This document shows, one piece after another, positions 1 through 8,762 of a stretch of DNA of 64,000 bases. The translations under genes were made by a program, and so were the position numbers. The notes under the pieces were generated by a model, which was given only the letters and a program-made list of their open reading frames with translations, searched no databases and was not told where the DNA came from. Where the stretch lies: positions 3,284,001-3,348,000 of the forward strand of contig NZ_CP073587.1 of NCBI RefSeq assembly GCF_018223345.1, in the 5' to 3' direction. This stretch comes from Shewanella yunxiaonensis. Its GTDB lineage: Bacteria > Pseudomonadota > Gammaproteobacteria > Enterobacterales > Shewanellaceae. Each line of letters opens with the position of its first letter. The stretch's first letter is position 1.

Positions 1-504
1 ATACCAACGCAACATCTGGAACCAGTAACGATTCTTGATTTTCTTCAGGCCACGGCGATGAGCCGACCGGTCTGGCCGGGTTTGGGCACAGATAAATGAC
101 CGCACATCGCGCATCAAAAACAGCACAAAGGGCGCAAGTTCTGGTTGGTCGGCCATCAGTTGCAAATGACGAAAACCTTTAGAGGTATCCACCATAAACT
201 TGTCGCTGCCATATTGGCGTTGGAACGCTTTCATGACCTGTAAATAGGCCTTCCCGATGGGAGTGCCTGGTGGCAGCGCCGGGAGCACTTTGCCCCAAAA
301 GCTGCATTCAGCCGCCTGCTTACCACAACTACAGATTTGCGCGGGATCGTTTAACCAATAAGATGGCGGTTGCCTCAACACCTGCAACACTTCGCCAAGC
401 GAAATCAATTGCGGATGACAAGCAAGCGCCATAGAAAACACTGTGGACCCCGAATGCGATAAACTGGTCACTGCAAAAAACTTATATGGTTGCGCAGTTG
501 CCAA
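1..504 (-). CDS. Sulfotransferase family protein (partial, C-terminus beyond window)
   Basis: The reverse strand reads as a protein starting LATAQPYKFF and running off the left edge after about 168 residues. Near the N-terminus SLSHSGSTVFSMAL matches the phosphosulfate-binding P-loop of PAPS-dependent sulfotransferases, and LFLMRDVRSF resembles the 3'-phosphate-binding segment of the same family. The start is an inferred TTG at 504, six bases after an AGGAGG ribosome-binding site; no earlier in-frame ATG fits, and the first internal ATG falls inside the P-loop region. Members transfer sulfate from PAPS to a sugar, lipid or protein acceptor; the acceptor cannot be told from this fragment. Confidence 0.75.
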   Translation of the reverse strand, partial: MATAQPYKFFAVTSLSHSGSTVFSMALACHPQLISLGEVLQVLRQPPSYWLNDPAQICSCGKQAAECSFWGKVLPALPPGTPIGKAYLQVMKAFQRQYGSDKFMVDTSKGFRHLQLMADQPELAPFVLFLMRDVRSFICAQTRPDRSAHRRGLKKIKNRYWFQMLRWY

Positions 505-741
505 ACCGGCCTCCTAACCTCTAAGAAACTGAACGTAGCGTTACTTTTGCTGGAGTGTATTCAGCTCTGCTGCGGGTTTGGACCCTTTTTTAAGTCTTTT
601 ACATATCTATACAGTTCACGCCATAGCCTTGAACAAGCTGACGTAGTGCCCTGACGGCCTCACCATGACACCGTTGGGAAAAGTCTTCTCATCACAGTGC
701 AGCGCACCGCCAATAGTACTGTCAGCACCACGCGGCTGAGG
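505..741. other. Intergenic stretch, nothing recognised
   Basis: This gap lies between the sulfotransferase start and the 3' end of the HDOD gene. No gene, strong hairpin with a T-run, or repeat was recognised. Confidence 0.5.
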
Positions 742-1884
742 CTAATAGCCCAACTCCTGACAGAGTTTGGCAAATCCATCGGCAACATCTTTGCTTTCAA
801 TCATCGCCTGTAACACCGATGCCGCGCTGGCACCATCCAACATCAGTCGTTTTGCCAAGAACAACATAAAAGCCATCTTACCCTGCTCAGAATCCTCATT
901 AGTGGGTAAGTCCTGCATCATCAAGGTCTGACAGAAGGCTTCCGGATACCCCCATAAGGTCAAAATGTACGCGCTGAGTAAGGTCGCATCTTCAAAATCG
1001 CTGCGACTCTCTGGTAATTCGGCGGCGGCATTCTGTTGCAGTGTTTCCAACATCAATTGCCCAATCGCGCTTAACAACGCGGCAGAAAACACCGTATCCC
1101 GCTGCGCCAGTGACATGCCAGCATACTGAGCTATCCGCCGGCAGTAGTTAGCGTGAATGAATGCCTGATTGTTGATGTGATGATGCACGCAGGCCGGTAA
1201 TCGTTGCTTGATGTCCTCGCTAATCAACAAGGTGGTGATAATCGCTTCAGTGAGTTTGGCACCAAGACGCGTAATCGCTTCCTGTAATGATGAGGTTTGG
1301 CGGCTAAAACCCAACATGGCCGAATTGGCGCTCTGAATTAATTTGCCACTGACAACGGGATCATGGACCACCAGCTCGGCACAATCACTGAGATCGGAGT
1401 CGGGATCAGCCAGCACCTGACGTAACTGCATGATCAACTGCGGCATAACAGGCAACTGATTGATACGACCAACTCGCTGGCGATCTTCCAGAGTAAAAGG
1501 CAGTTTTTGTAACCGTTCGGCACATTTGAACAGATGGGCCAGATCCTGTTCACGGTAGGGTTTGGCAAAGACAAAATGACTATAGGATTCTAACTGTTGA
1601 ACCACTTCCGATGAGCAATCTGCCGTGAGCAATACCCGAATAGCCATCGGCAGCTTATGACTTGCCTGCTGCAGGATCTGATTTCCCAGGATCCCCGGCA
1701 TCACATAGTCACTCACCACGATATCGGCACTCATGGCCGCACCCGCACCGCCATATTCCAACCAGCGTTTGGGCTGGTCACATAATACAAATACCCAGTC
1801 TGGTCGCAAGCGCATTGCTAATCGATGCAGTGCTTTCAGCAACAACATATCATCGTCGACAAAGATGACTTTGAGTTGACTCAT
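742..1884 (-). CDS. Response regulator with REC and HDOD domains
   Basis: 380-residue cytoplasmic signalling protein. An N-terminal receiver domain (about 1-120) shows the acidic cluster VDDD, the phosphoacceptor context VSDYVMPG and the conserved lysine in FAKPY. The rest (about 130-330) is an HDOD domain, a non-catalytic relative of HD phosphohydrolases (INQLPVMPQLIMQLRQVL, DPVVSGKLIQSANSA). HDOD proteins usually act as signalling or regulatory scaffolds. The start at 1884 is preceded by GGAGA at suitable spacing; a longer frame from 1908 lacks a ribosome-binding site. It is divergent from the REC/HD gene at 2058 and the kinase at 3434, so the kinase may be its partner. That pairing is inferred from position only. 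Confidence 0.88.
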   Translation of the reverse strand: MSQLKVIFVDDDMLLLKALHRLAMRLRPDWVFVLCDQPKRWLEYGGAGAAMSADIVVSDYVMPGILGNQILQQASHKLPMAIRVLLTADCSSEVVQQLESYSHFVFAKPYREQDLAHLFKCAERLQKLPFTLEDRQRVGRINQLPVMPQLIMQLRQVLADPDSDLSDCAELVVHDPVVSGKLIQSANSAMLGFSRQTSSLQEAITRLGAKLTEAIITTLLISEDIKQRLPACVHHHINNQAFIHANYCRRIAQYAGMSLAQRDTVFSAALLSAIGQLMLETLQQNAAAELPESRSDFEDATLLSAYILTLWGYPEAFCQTLMMQDLPTNEDSEQGKMAFMLFLAKRLMLDGASAASVLQAMIESKDVADGFAKLCQELGY

Positions 1885-2057
1885 GTGCAGTCTCCTTCCA
1901 GCAGCCAAGCCTCTCTTTTACCTTAACGGTGACACCCACAGCTTGTCACTCTCAGCCCTCCGTCAGCCTCTGGCTAACTTGCTAGTATTCATTTTAGATC
2001 ATAAAGTTAACTGGCAATGGACAAGCCTATAGGTAACTGCATGCAAGGAGTCTGTAG

Positions 2058-3395
2058 ATGATTGCACTGGCCAAAGAAACGCCTGCCACAATCCTATGCG
2101 TGGATGATGAGCCGAGTATTTTAAAATCGTTACAGCGCTTATTTCTGGGGCAACCCTGCGAAGTATTACTTGCCAGTAGTGGCGAGGAAGCATTAGCGCT
2201 CATGCAAGATCGCGCTGTCGAAGTGATTATCTGTGATATGCGGATGCCACAGATGAGTGGTGCCGAATTTCTGCAACAGGCCGCGCAACTGCAACCTAAT
2301 GCTTACCGGATGCTGATGACAGGTTACGCTGATCTGGCATCCACCATCGCCGCCGTCAATATTGGTCGGATTCACCGCTATATACAAAAACCTTGGGATA
2401 ACAATGAACTGCTAAAAGCCGTGGATGAAGGACTTGAGTATTACCGGTTACTGCTGACCAATCGGCAGCTGACCGCACAGGTCGAGCAACAGAACACCCG
2501 ATTAAAGCAGCTCAATCAAAGCCTAGAGGAACAAGTCCAGCAGCGTACGCAGCAACTAAGACAAAGCTTACAACAGCTGAAATCACTGTTAATTCAACGA
2601 GAAAAAGAAAGCGACGCGATTCTGCAGCTGCTGTATAACATTATTTCTATTCACCCTCACCTCAGCGGCGACTATGCCCGCCGGGTCAGTCAAACCTGCC
2701 ATGATCTGGCTAAAGCCTTAGGATGCAGCAATACCCAACAGCAGTTGATCAGTCATGCCGGGCTATACAGCGAAGTCGGTAAGCTGGGATTTAACTCAGG
2801 GCTGCTGGACAAACCGTTTCACGCACTAGGGGCCAATGATGCGCATCGGTATCTGTTCCACCCGCAATTGGCCGAAGAAATTATGGCACCGGCAGTTCAC
2901 TTGCAACCGATAGTGGAAATCATCCTGCATCAGTATGAGCACTATAATGGAGATGGTGTTCCCGATGGACTCAAGGCACAGGAGATCCCAGTGGGTTCAC
3001 GCATCTTGGCAGTGGCCCGTGACTTTTGGGCGTTGATATATAAGCGCCTCAGTGAGAATGTGCACAGCCATGCCGAGGCTATCGCCTGGTTAAAGCGTCA
3101 ACAGGGTTCTGTTTACGACCCGCAGTTGATTGCCATAATGGAACAGCTGCAGCAACGGCAGCAACTGAATAAACCCGAAGTCGATGATGTACAGGGTGCC
3201 ACTATCGAGCAACTGCAACCCGGCATGCAACTGAGCCATAATTTATATAATCGCAATCAGATGCTGTTGCTGCCGCAAGGTCATGTACTGACACAGCAAT
3301 CGCTGGACAAACTGCGGGAATATCAGGCCAAACACAAAACCGTGCTACGGTTGCAACTGGAAGTTACCGACAAGTCCAACTCACCGACCGCCTGA
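2058..3395 (+). CDS. Response regulator with REC, coiled coil and degenerate HD-GYP domain
   Basis: 445 residues. The receiver domain (about 10-125) is intact: CVDDEP, CDMRMP, MTGYAD and QKPWD. A glutamine-rich coiled coil (about 135-185) links it to an RpfG/HD-GYP-like domain (about 190-345). In that domain the HD pair is replaced by tyrosine-serine (GLYSEVGKLG), the double histidine is HQ, GYP reads GVP (NGDGVPDG), and the downstream aspartate-rich AVAD motif is AVARDFWAL. Cyclic-di-GMP phosphodiesterase activity is therefore doubtful; it may bind a ligand or partner instead. AAGGAG precedes the ATG by 8 bases. The kinase gene follows 38 bases downstream, suggesting an operon. Confidence 0.88.
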   Translation: MIALAKETPATILCVDDEPSILKSLQRLFLGQPCEVLLASSGEEALALMQDRAVEVIICDMRMPQMSGAEFLQQAAQLQPNAYRMLMTGYADLASTIAAVNIGRIHRYIQKPWDNNELLKAVDEGLEYYRLLLTNRQLTAQVEQQNTRLKQLNQSLEEQVQQRTQQLRQSLQQLKSLLIQREKESDAILQLLYNIISIHPHLSGDYARRVSQTCHDLAKALGCSNTQQQLISHAGLYSEVGKLGFNSGLLDKPFHALGANDAHRYLFHPQLAEEIMAPAVHLQPIVEIILHQYEHYNGDGVPDGLKAQEIPVGSRILAVARDFWALIYKRLSENVHSHAEAIAWLKRQQGSVYDPQLIAIMEQLQQRQQLNKPEVDDVQGATIEQLQPGMQLSHNLYNRNQMLLLPQGHVLTQQSLDKLREYQAKHKTVLRLQLEVTDKSNSPTA

Positions 3396-3433
3396 ACAAC
3401 AGCAAAACACTGTGACCACTGGCAGGAGTTATC

Positions 3434-4705
3434 ATGACTAACAATTCGCTGGCATCGCTACTGGATAAACTGCCCCTCGGAATTGCCGTTGTTGACCGTA
3501 AATACAGGATCCTGTACTTCAATCCACGATTTGCCAAAGAATTACAGCTACCGGAAGAGTTTCGGTTATGGTCATCGCTACTAACTCTTTGCCCTACTCA
3601 CGCACCGTTGCTAAAGCAGCACCTGGACAAAGTAGCGGCCTGGCCAATTGAAACCTTTCCCTGCGATGTACGACCGCCAGATGCCTTTGAATTTACCGTG
3701 ACAGATGAGATCACGGCCACGAGTTCACCGCTGTTACACATGGAAATTTTTCCGCTAACCATCACTGATGGCGTTGTCAAAACGCTGTGCCTGTTGCTGG
3801 ATAGCGGCAGTTTCTACGCCCAGACCAAACAGCAGATGGCACAGGAATTGGCAGCGGAACATGCGCAGAAGCAACAACTGCTGGACAAATTGGAGGCGGC
3901 CAGAGGACAGCTGCTGCAGGCAGAAAAGATGGCGTCCATTGGTCAGCTAGCAGCCGGAATTGCTCATGAAATCAATAATCCGATTGGTTTTGTCAGTTCT
4001 AATTTGCAGAGTTTACAGGATTACGTGACACGGCTGCTGAGTATCATCAACAGTACTGAAGCGTTACTCGCCCCACAGCAATTACCAGAGTTTCAGTCAA
4101 TCCTCACACAGCAGCAGTTTCAATTCATAGCGAAAGACATTAGTGATTTGCTGCATGAATCACTGGAAGGCGTCAGCCGCGTCGCCGCTATCGTCAGAAG
4201 CCTTAAAACCTTTGCACACGTCGACGACAATGAATGGCAATATGCCGACCTGATAGACGGCATGGAAAGCACCCTGAAAATAATGAATAACCAGTTGAAA
4301 TATAAAGTGACACTGCACAAAGATTATCAGGCAGATTTACCCTTGCTGTATTGCCAGCCACGGCAGTTGAATCAAGTGTTTATGAACCTGCTAATGAACG
4401 CCGCCCAGGCGATTGAGGAGACGGGACATATTTGGGTAACTATACGCAGCACCAGCCAACCATCAAGCGTGGAAATCAGTATCAGAGATGATGGCTGCGG
4501 CATCGCCGCTGAAAACCTCGATAAAATCTTTGACCCTTTTTACACCACCAAACCAGTTGGCAGTGGCACAGGGTTGGGATTATCGCTGTCATACAGCATT
4601 ATTCAGAAGCATCATGGCAAAATTAGCGTGAACAGCGCGCCGGGGATTGGCACGGAATTTATGCTACGCTTGCCACTACAGGGGGAGCCTCATTTACGAC
4701 CATAA
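3434..4705 (+). CDS. PAS-domain sensor histidine kinase
   Basis: 423 residues with no transmembrane segment, so probably cytoplasmic. A PAS-like domain (about 8-120, LPLGIAVVDRKYRILYFNP) is followed by a coiled coil. The HisKA domain has its H-box at AAGIAHEINNPIGF (about 175-190). The ATPase domain has the N-box NQVFMNLLMNAAQAI, the G1 box DDGCGI, the F-box DPFYTTKP and the G2 box GTGLGLSL. All catalytic motifs look intact. GGCAGGAG lies upstream of the ATG. It follows the degenerate HD-GYP regulator in the same direction and most likely phosphorylates that receiver and possibly the divergent HDOD regulator. The signal is unknown. Confidence 0.92.
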   Translation: MTNNSLASLLDKLPLGIAVVDRKYRILYFNPRFAKELQLPEEFRLWSSLLTLCPTHAPLLKQHLDKVAAWPIETFPCDVRPPDAFEFTVTDEITATSSPLLHMEIFPLTITDGVVKTLCLLLDSGSFYAQTKQQMAQELAAEHAQKQQLLDKLEAARGQLLQAEKMASIGQLAAGIAHEINNPIGFVSSNLQSLQDYVTRLLSIINSTEALLAPQQLPEFQSILTQQQFQFIAKDISDLLHESLEGVSRVAAIVRSLKTFAHVDDNEWQYADLIDGMESTLKIMNNQLKYKVTLHKDYQADLPLLYCQPRQLNQVFMNLLMNAAQAIEETGHIWVTIRSTSQPSSVEISIRDDGCGIAAENLDKIFDPFYTTKPVGSGTGLGLSLSYSIIQKHHGKISVNSAPGIGTEFMLRLPLQGEPHLRP

Positions 4706-4725
4706 TCCCCCGTTGCTTCACACAT

Positions 4726-4755
4726 AAAAAAATGGCGCTTTTCGGCGCCATTTTT
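4726..4755. terminator. Bidirectional Rho-independent terminator
   Basis: Six-base stem TGGCGC/GCGCCA with loop TTTTCG, flanked by an A-run on the left and a T-run on the right. It separates the converging kinase and acnA genes and can serve both. Confidence 0.9.
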
Positions 4756-4770
4756 GCTAACCCAGACAGA

Positions 4771-7440
4771 TTAGTGCCGCGCCAACCGATTCAATACGTA
4801 TGTGAGTACGCCTCCGGCATGGTAATAAGCAATTTCCATCTCAGTATCCAGTCGGCTTAACAGGTCAATGGCCTTGCTGCTGCCATCGGCATAATGGATT
4901 AGCGCGCGGATATTCTGATTGGGTTTGAGAGGTGCAGTCAGACCAACAATATCAATGTGCTCATCGCCAGTAAGTTTTAATGTCTGGCGATTTTCGCCGT
5001 CTTTAAACTGTAACGGCAGCACGCCCATGCCCACCAGGTTGGAGCGGTGAATACGCTCGAAGCTTTCCACAATCACCGCCTTGACGCCAAGCAGCAATGT
5101 GCCTTTAGCCGCCCAGTCGCGACTGGAACCCGTGCCGTATTCCTTACCGGCAACCACCACCGTCGGGATCTGCGCCTGACGGTATGCCATCGCGGCATCA
5201 TAGATAAACCGCACTTGTTGCTCGCCACACATCCGGGTAACGCCGCCAGTGTGTCCGGGCACCATCTCGTTACGAATACGGATATTGCCAAACGTGCCAC
5301 GCATCATCACTTCATGATTACCGCGCCGCGAGCCATAGGAGTTAAAATCCGTATCTGCGACACCGTGACTGCGCAGATACTGTGCTGCCGGGCTGTCCTT
5401 AGGGATCACGCCGGCAGGTGAGATATGATCCGTTGTCACTGAATCACCCAGCAATGCCAGTATCGCGGCACCTTTGATATCGGCTTGATTGCCGGCATAC
5501 GCAGCGTCAAAAAATGGCGGTTGCTGAATATAAGTCGAAGATGCCTCAAACCGATACGTACTTCCAGAACCGGCATCAATCGCCCGCCAGTTATCATCGC
5601 CGTGAAACACATCGGCATATTGCTCACGGAACTGCTGGCGGCTGATGTCGGCCAGCAGCGCGGCAATCTCAGCATTTGATGGCCAAATATCTTTAAGATA
5701 TACCGGATGGCCATGAGGGTCCTGGCCTAGCGGTTCTTGGGTCAGATCAATACGGGTCGTGCCCGCCAGTGCAAAGGCGACGACCAGCGGTGGTGAACAC
5801 AGCCAGTTAGATTCCACCAGCGGATGAATACGGCCTTCAAAGTTACGGTTGCCAGACAACACCGATGACACATGAATTTTCTGGTCACCTACCGCTTGAG
5901 TGACATTGTCTGGTAGCGGTCCCGAATTACCGATGCAAGTGGTACAGCCGTAACCCACCAGATTGAATCCTAAGGCATCCAGCGCCGGTTGCAGCCCTGC
6001 TTTTGCCAAATACTGGGTTACCACTTTGGAGCCGGGAGCCAATGATGATTTCACCCAGGGCTTACGCACCAGCCCTTTGTTCAACGCCTTTTGCGCCAAT
6101 AACCCGGCCGCCAGCATCACTGCTGGATTTGAGGTATTGGTGCAAGAAGTGATGGCGGCAATCACCACATCTCCGTGATGCATGGGCAAATCAGTCCCCG
6201 CCAACACAAACGGTTGCGACAGATCATCGCGTCCGGACAGCTTGATAGCAGCTTCTGCTGCCTGTTTCATACCCGCCAAGGGCACCCGATCTTGCGGTCG
6301 TTTGGGGCCGGCGAGACTGGGTTCCACCGAGGACAAATCCAAACTCAGCGTCGCGGAAAATTCCGGTGCCGGGGCACCACTTTCGCGCCACAATCCCTGC
6401 GCCTTGGTATAAGCTTCCACCAGCGTAATGGTCGATTCATCACGGCCACTCAAGCGCAGATATTCCAGCGTTTGCGCATCAACCGGGAAGAAACCACAAG
6501 TAGCACCATATTCCGGCGCCATATTGGCGATGGTGGCGCGATCCGCCAGCGGTAGCTGATCCAGACCGTCACCATAAAATTCGACAAACTTACCGACCAC
6601 ACCATACTGACGCAGCATCTGTACGACACGCAATACCAGGTCGGTAGCGGTAATCCCTTCACTGAGTTTGCCTTGGAGTTCAAAACCCACAACATCCGGT
6701 AACTGCATCGAGATAGGTTGTCCCAGCATCGCCGCTTCCGCTTCGATACCGCCGACACCCCAACCGAGGACCCCCAAGCCATTGATCATCGTGGTATGGC
6801 TATCGGTGCCGACCAGAGTATCGGGATAGACCAAGGTGCCGTCATCCGTGACCTGACGCCAGACCCCTTTTGCCAGATATTCCAGATTGACCTGATGACA
6901 GATGCCAGTGCCTGGTGGCACCACGGAAAAATTATCAAAGGCTCCCTGCCCCCATTTGAGGAACTGGTAACGTTCAAGGTTGCGCTGCATCTCAATCGCA
7001 ACGTTTTCTTGATAGGCACTTTGACTGGCAAATTTTTCGATACTGACGGAATGGTCAATCACCAAATCTACTTTGGATAATGGATTGATTTTCTTTGGGT
7101 CACCACCACGCTCGACTAAAGCGGCGCGCATGGCGGCTAAATCGACTATGGCAGGCACCCCGGTGAAATCCTGCATCAGTACCCGGGCGGGGTGATAGGC
7201 AAGCTCTTGCGTGCCACCCTGACCATGACTGTTAGCCACAGCTTTCAGTGCCGTCAGGTCACAATGCTCGGTATGCAGATGCCGCAGGATATTTTCCAGC
7301 AAAATTTTACTGCTGACCGGCAGATGGCAAACATCGGGAAATTCACTAACAGGACCATCGGTGAGGGAATAATACAGGTAGGTATTAGCACCAACTTGCA
7401 GTTGGCGTTTGGCTTGCGCCTGGAACTTGAGTTTGGACAT
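4771..7440 (-). CDS. acnA: Aconitate hydratase A
   Basis: 889 residues, the usual length of AcnA/IRP-type aconitases. It interconverts citrate and isocitrate in the TCA cycle using a [4Fe-4S] cluster. Cluster ligands are visible in SCTNTSNP and GCTTCIGNSGP in the middle of the protein. GTGSSRDWAAKG in the C-terminal swivel domain carries substrate-binding residues. The ATG at 7440 follows AGGGAG with seven bases between; a GTG one codon earlier is a less likely start. The order of domains excludes AcnB. An inverted repeat at 7525-7542 upstream could be an operator. Confidence 0.97.
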   Translation of the reverse strand: MSKLKFQAQAKRQLQVGANTYLYYSLTDGPVSEFPDVCHLPVSSKILLENILRHLHTEHCDLTALKAVANSHGQGGTQELAYHPARVLMQDFTGVPAIVDLAAMRAALVERGGDPKKINPLSKVDLVIDHSVSIEKFASQSAYQENVAIEMQRNLERYQFLKWGQGAFDNFSVVPPGTGICHQVNLEYLAKGVWRQVTDDGTLVYPDTLVGTDSHTTMINGLGVLGWGVGGIEAEAAMLGQPISMQLPDVVGFELQGKLSEGITATDLVLRVVQMLRQYGVVGKFVEFYGDGLDQLPLADRATIANMAPEYGATCGFFPVDAQTLEYLRLSGRDESTITLVEAYTKAQGLWRESGAPAPEFSATLSLDLSSVEPSLAGPKRPQDRVPLAGMKQAAEAAIKLSGRDDLSQPFVLAGTDLPMHHGDVVIAAITSCTNTSNPAVMLAAGLLAQKALNKGLVRKPWVKSSLAPGSKVVTQYLAKAGLQPALDALGFNLVGYGCTTCIGNSGPLPDNVTQAVGDQKIHVSSVLSGNRNFEGRIHPLVESNWLCSPPLVVAFALAGTTRIDLTQEPLGQDPHGHPVYLKDIWPSNAEIAALLADISRQQFREQYADVFHGDDNWRAIDAGSGSTYRFEASSTYIQQPPFFDAAYAGNQADIKGAAILALLGDSVTTDHISPAGVIPKDSPAAQYLRSHGVADTDFNSYGSRRGNHEVMMRGTFGNIRIRNEMVPGHTGGVTRMCGEQQVRFIYDAAMAYRQAQIPTVVVAGKEYGTGSSRDWAAKGTLLLGVKAVIVESFERIHRSNLVGMGVLPLQFKDGENRQTLKLTGDEHIDIVGLTAPLKPNQNIRALIHYADGSSKAIDLLSRLDTEMEIAYYHAGGVLTYVLNRLARH

Positions 7441-7524
7441 CACTACTCTCCCTGAATTGAGTTAGTCTGAAGCCTCGTCGTGCTCCCAGCATATGAGATC
7501 CACGCCCCCTTCTCAAGATCTTAT

Positions 7525-7542
7525 TCTAATTTAACAATTAGA
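7525..7542. promoter_or_regulatory. Inverted repeat upstream of acnA
   Basis: TCTAATT and AATTAGA form a perfect 7-base inverted repeat with a 4-base spacer in an AT-rich stretch between acnA and the 49-aa gene. Size and symmetry fit a transcription-factor site. The factor is unknown. Confidence 0.35.
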
Positions 7543-7580
7543 TTAATATTTCATAATTTATTTTTTAGATTAAAATAGTC

Positions 7581-7610
7581 AAAAAAATCGCCCGTTGTTA
7601 ACGAGCGATT
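7581..7610 (-). terminator. Rho-independent terminator of the 49-aa gene
   Basis: Read on the minus strand, AATCGC pairs with GCGATT, with an inner CGTT/AACG extension, and is followed by a run of seven T. It lies just beyond the stop of the small gene at 7634. Confidence 0.8.
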
Positions 7611-7633
7611 CTGGGCTTTTTAAACTAGATGGA

Positions 7634-7783
7634 TTAAGCTGCTTTTACTTTTCTGTGGAAAAGGAAACTGCCTTTCCACGAGCCCTGGGTATTAGCCTTG
7701 GCAGTTTTTGCCTTAGCTTCAGGGACTGCAGTAGATGCAGCTTCATAAAGGGCGCTTACCCAACCACTCTGTGCGGATTTCAT
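7634..7783 (-). CDS. Small 49-aa protein, unknown function
   Basis: A short frame, MKSAQSGWVSAL to FHRKVKAA, with GAGGAA upstream of the ATG and its own terminator downstream; both support a real gene. The product is alanine- and lysine-rich, basic, with two tryptophans and a C-terminal FLFHRK patch. It has no signal peptide, membrane helix or cysteine. It lies between acnA and a divergent LysR gene and could be controlled by that regulator, but only position suggests this. I do not recognise the family. Confidence 0.65.
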   Translation of the reverse strand: MKSAQSGWVSALYEAASTAVPEAKAKTAKANTQGSWKGSFLFHRKVKAA

Positions 7784-7878
7784 GGCAAATTCCTCTGTTC
7801 TTTATCTAGATACGACTTTAGTATTAGAACAGCTATAGGTAAAATGAATTAATTCCATAGGCAGGATTCCAAAGAAGA

Positions 7879-8760
7879 ATGAATATTCCTATCAAGACAT
7901 TGCATTGCTTTTTACGACTGGTGGAAATCGGCAATTTCACGCGGGCAGCTGAGCAGCTCTACCTCACGCAGCCGACGCTGAGCAAGATGATCCAGCGTTT
8001 AGAGGAAACTTTGGATCAGCAGTTATTGATCCGGAGTAACCAGAAAGTCGAGTTAACTCAGGCAGGGCAGATTTTTCATGCCAGTGCCAGTCAGATCATG
8101 GGACAATGGCATCGGATGGAGCAGGATCTGGCTAACCTTTCCGGTTTGAAGTCTGGTCATTTACGCTTGGGCGTGTGTCCGATGATGAGCACACTGACCA
8201 TCGACCTGCTGACCAAGTTTCGCCAGACCTACCCAGGGGTTGAACTGCATATGCAGGAATACGGTGGTTTCGGTTGTGAGCAGGCGTTGCTGGCGGACTC
8301 ATTGGATATTGCCTTTACGGCGTTGCCGGTCACCAATTCAGAGCAGTTGTCTTCTGTCCCCTTGCAGGGTTACCCATTAAAAGTGTGCCTGCCTAACGAT
8401 CATCCATTAACGGCCAAAGAGCGGATCAATTGGTACGATTTGGCGCAATACCCGTTCATTCTGTACAACGAAGATTTTTCGCTGGCGAAGCTGTTTGCAA
8501 GGCTGACTAAGGAAGCGGGGGTCACCCTCAATATCGCATTTCGCAGTGGTCAGTGGGATTTTCTCGGGGCGATGGTGGAAGAAGGCATGGGCATAGCAAT
8601 TTTGCCTGAGCCTATCTGCAATAAGCTAGATAAAAGCCGCTTGGTGTTCCGCCCCATGGAAAAGGATCTGTTCTGGCAAATTGGCCTGATTTGGCGCAAT
8701 AACCTGCCGCTGACGCCAGCGGCCGAAGCTCTGCTGGCGCTGAGTCGCCACCGCAGTTAG
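7879..8760 (+). CDS. LysR-family transcriptional regulator
   Basis: 293 residues. The N-terminal winged helix-turn-helix is typical (FLRLVEIGNFTRAAEQLYLTQPTLSKMIQRLE, about 10-42 with two short breaks). The remainder is a LysR substrate-binding domain (about 90-290) of the usual length, with a CynR/CbbR-like layout. It is divergent from the 49-aa gene at 7634 and ends two bases before the stop of a convergent UspE-like gene. The effector and targets are unknown; LysR proteins often control the divergent neighbour. Confidence 0.92.
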   Translation: MNIPIKTLHCFLRLVEIGNFTRAAEQLYLTQPTLSKMIQRLEETLDQQLLIRSNQKVELTQAGQIFHASASQIMGQWHRMEQDLANLSGLKSGHLRLGVCPMMSTLTIDLLTKFRQTYPGVELHMQEYGGFGCEQALLADSLDIAFTALPVTNSEQLSSVPLQGYPLKVCLPNDHPLTAKERINWYDLAQYPFILYNEDFSLAKLFARLTKEAGVTLNIAFRSGQWDFLGAMVEEGMGIAILPEPICNKLDKSRLVFRPMEKDLFWQIGLIWRNNLPLTPAAEALLALSRHRS

Positions 8761-8762
8761 TG

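Noticed and set aside
7595..7852. 85-codon plus-strand frame over the 49-aa gene
   Set aside because: The opposite strand has a better ribosome-binding site and a terminator in the right place.
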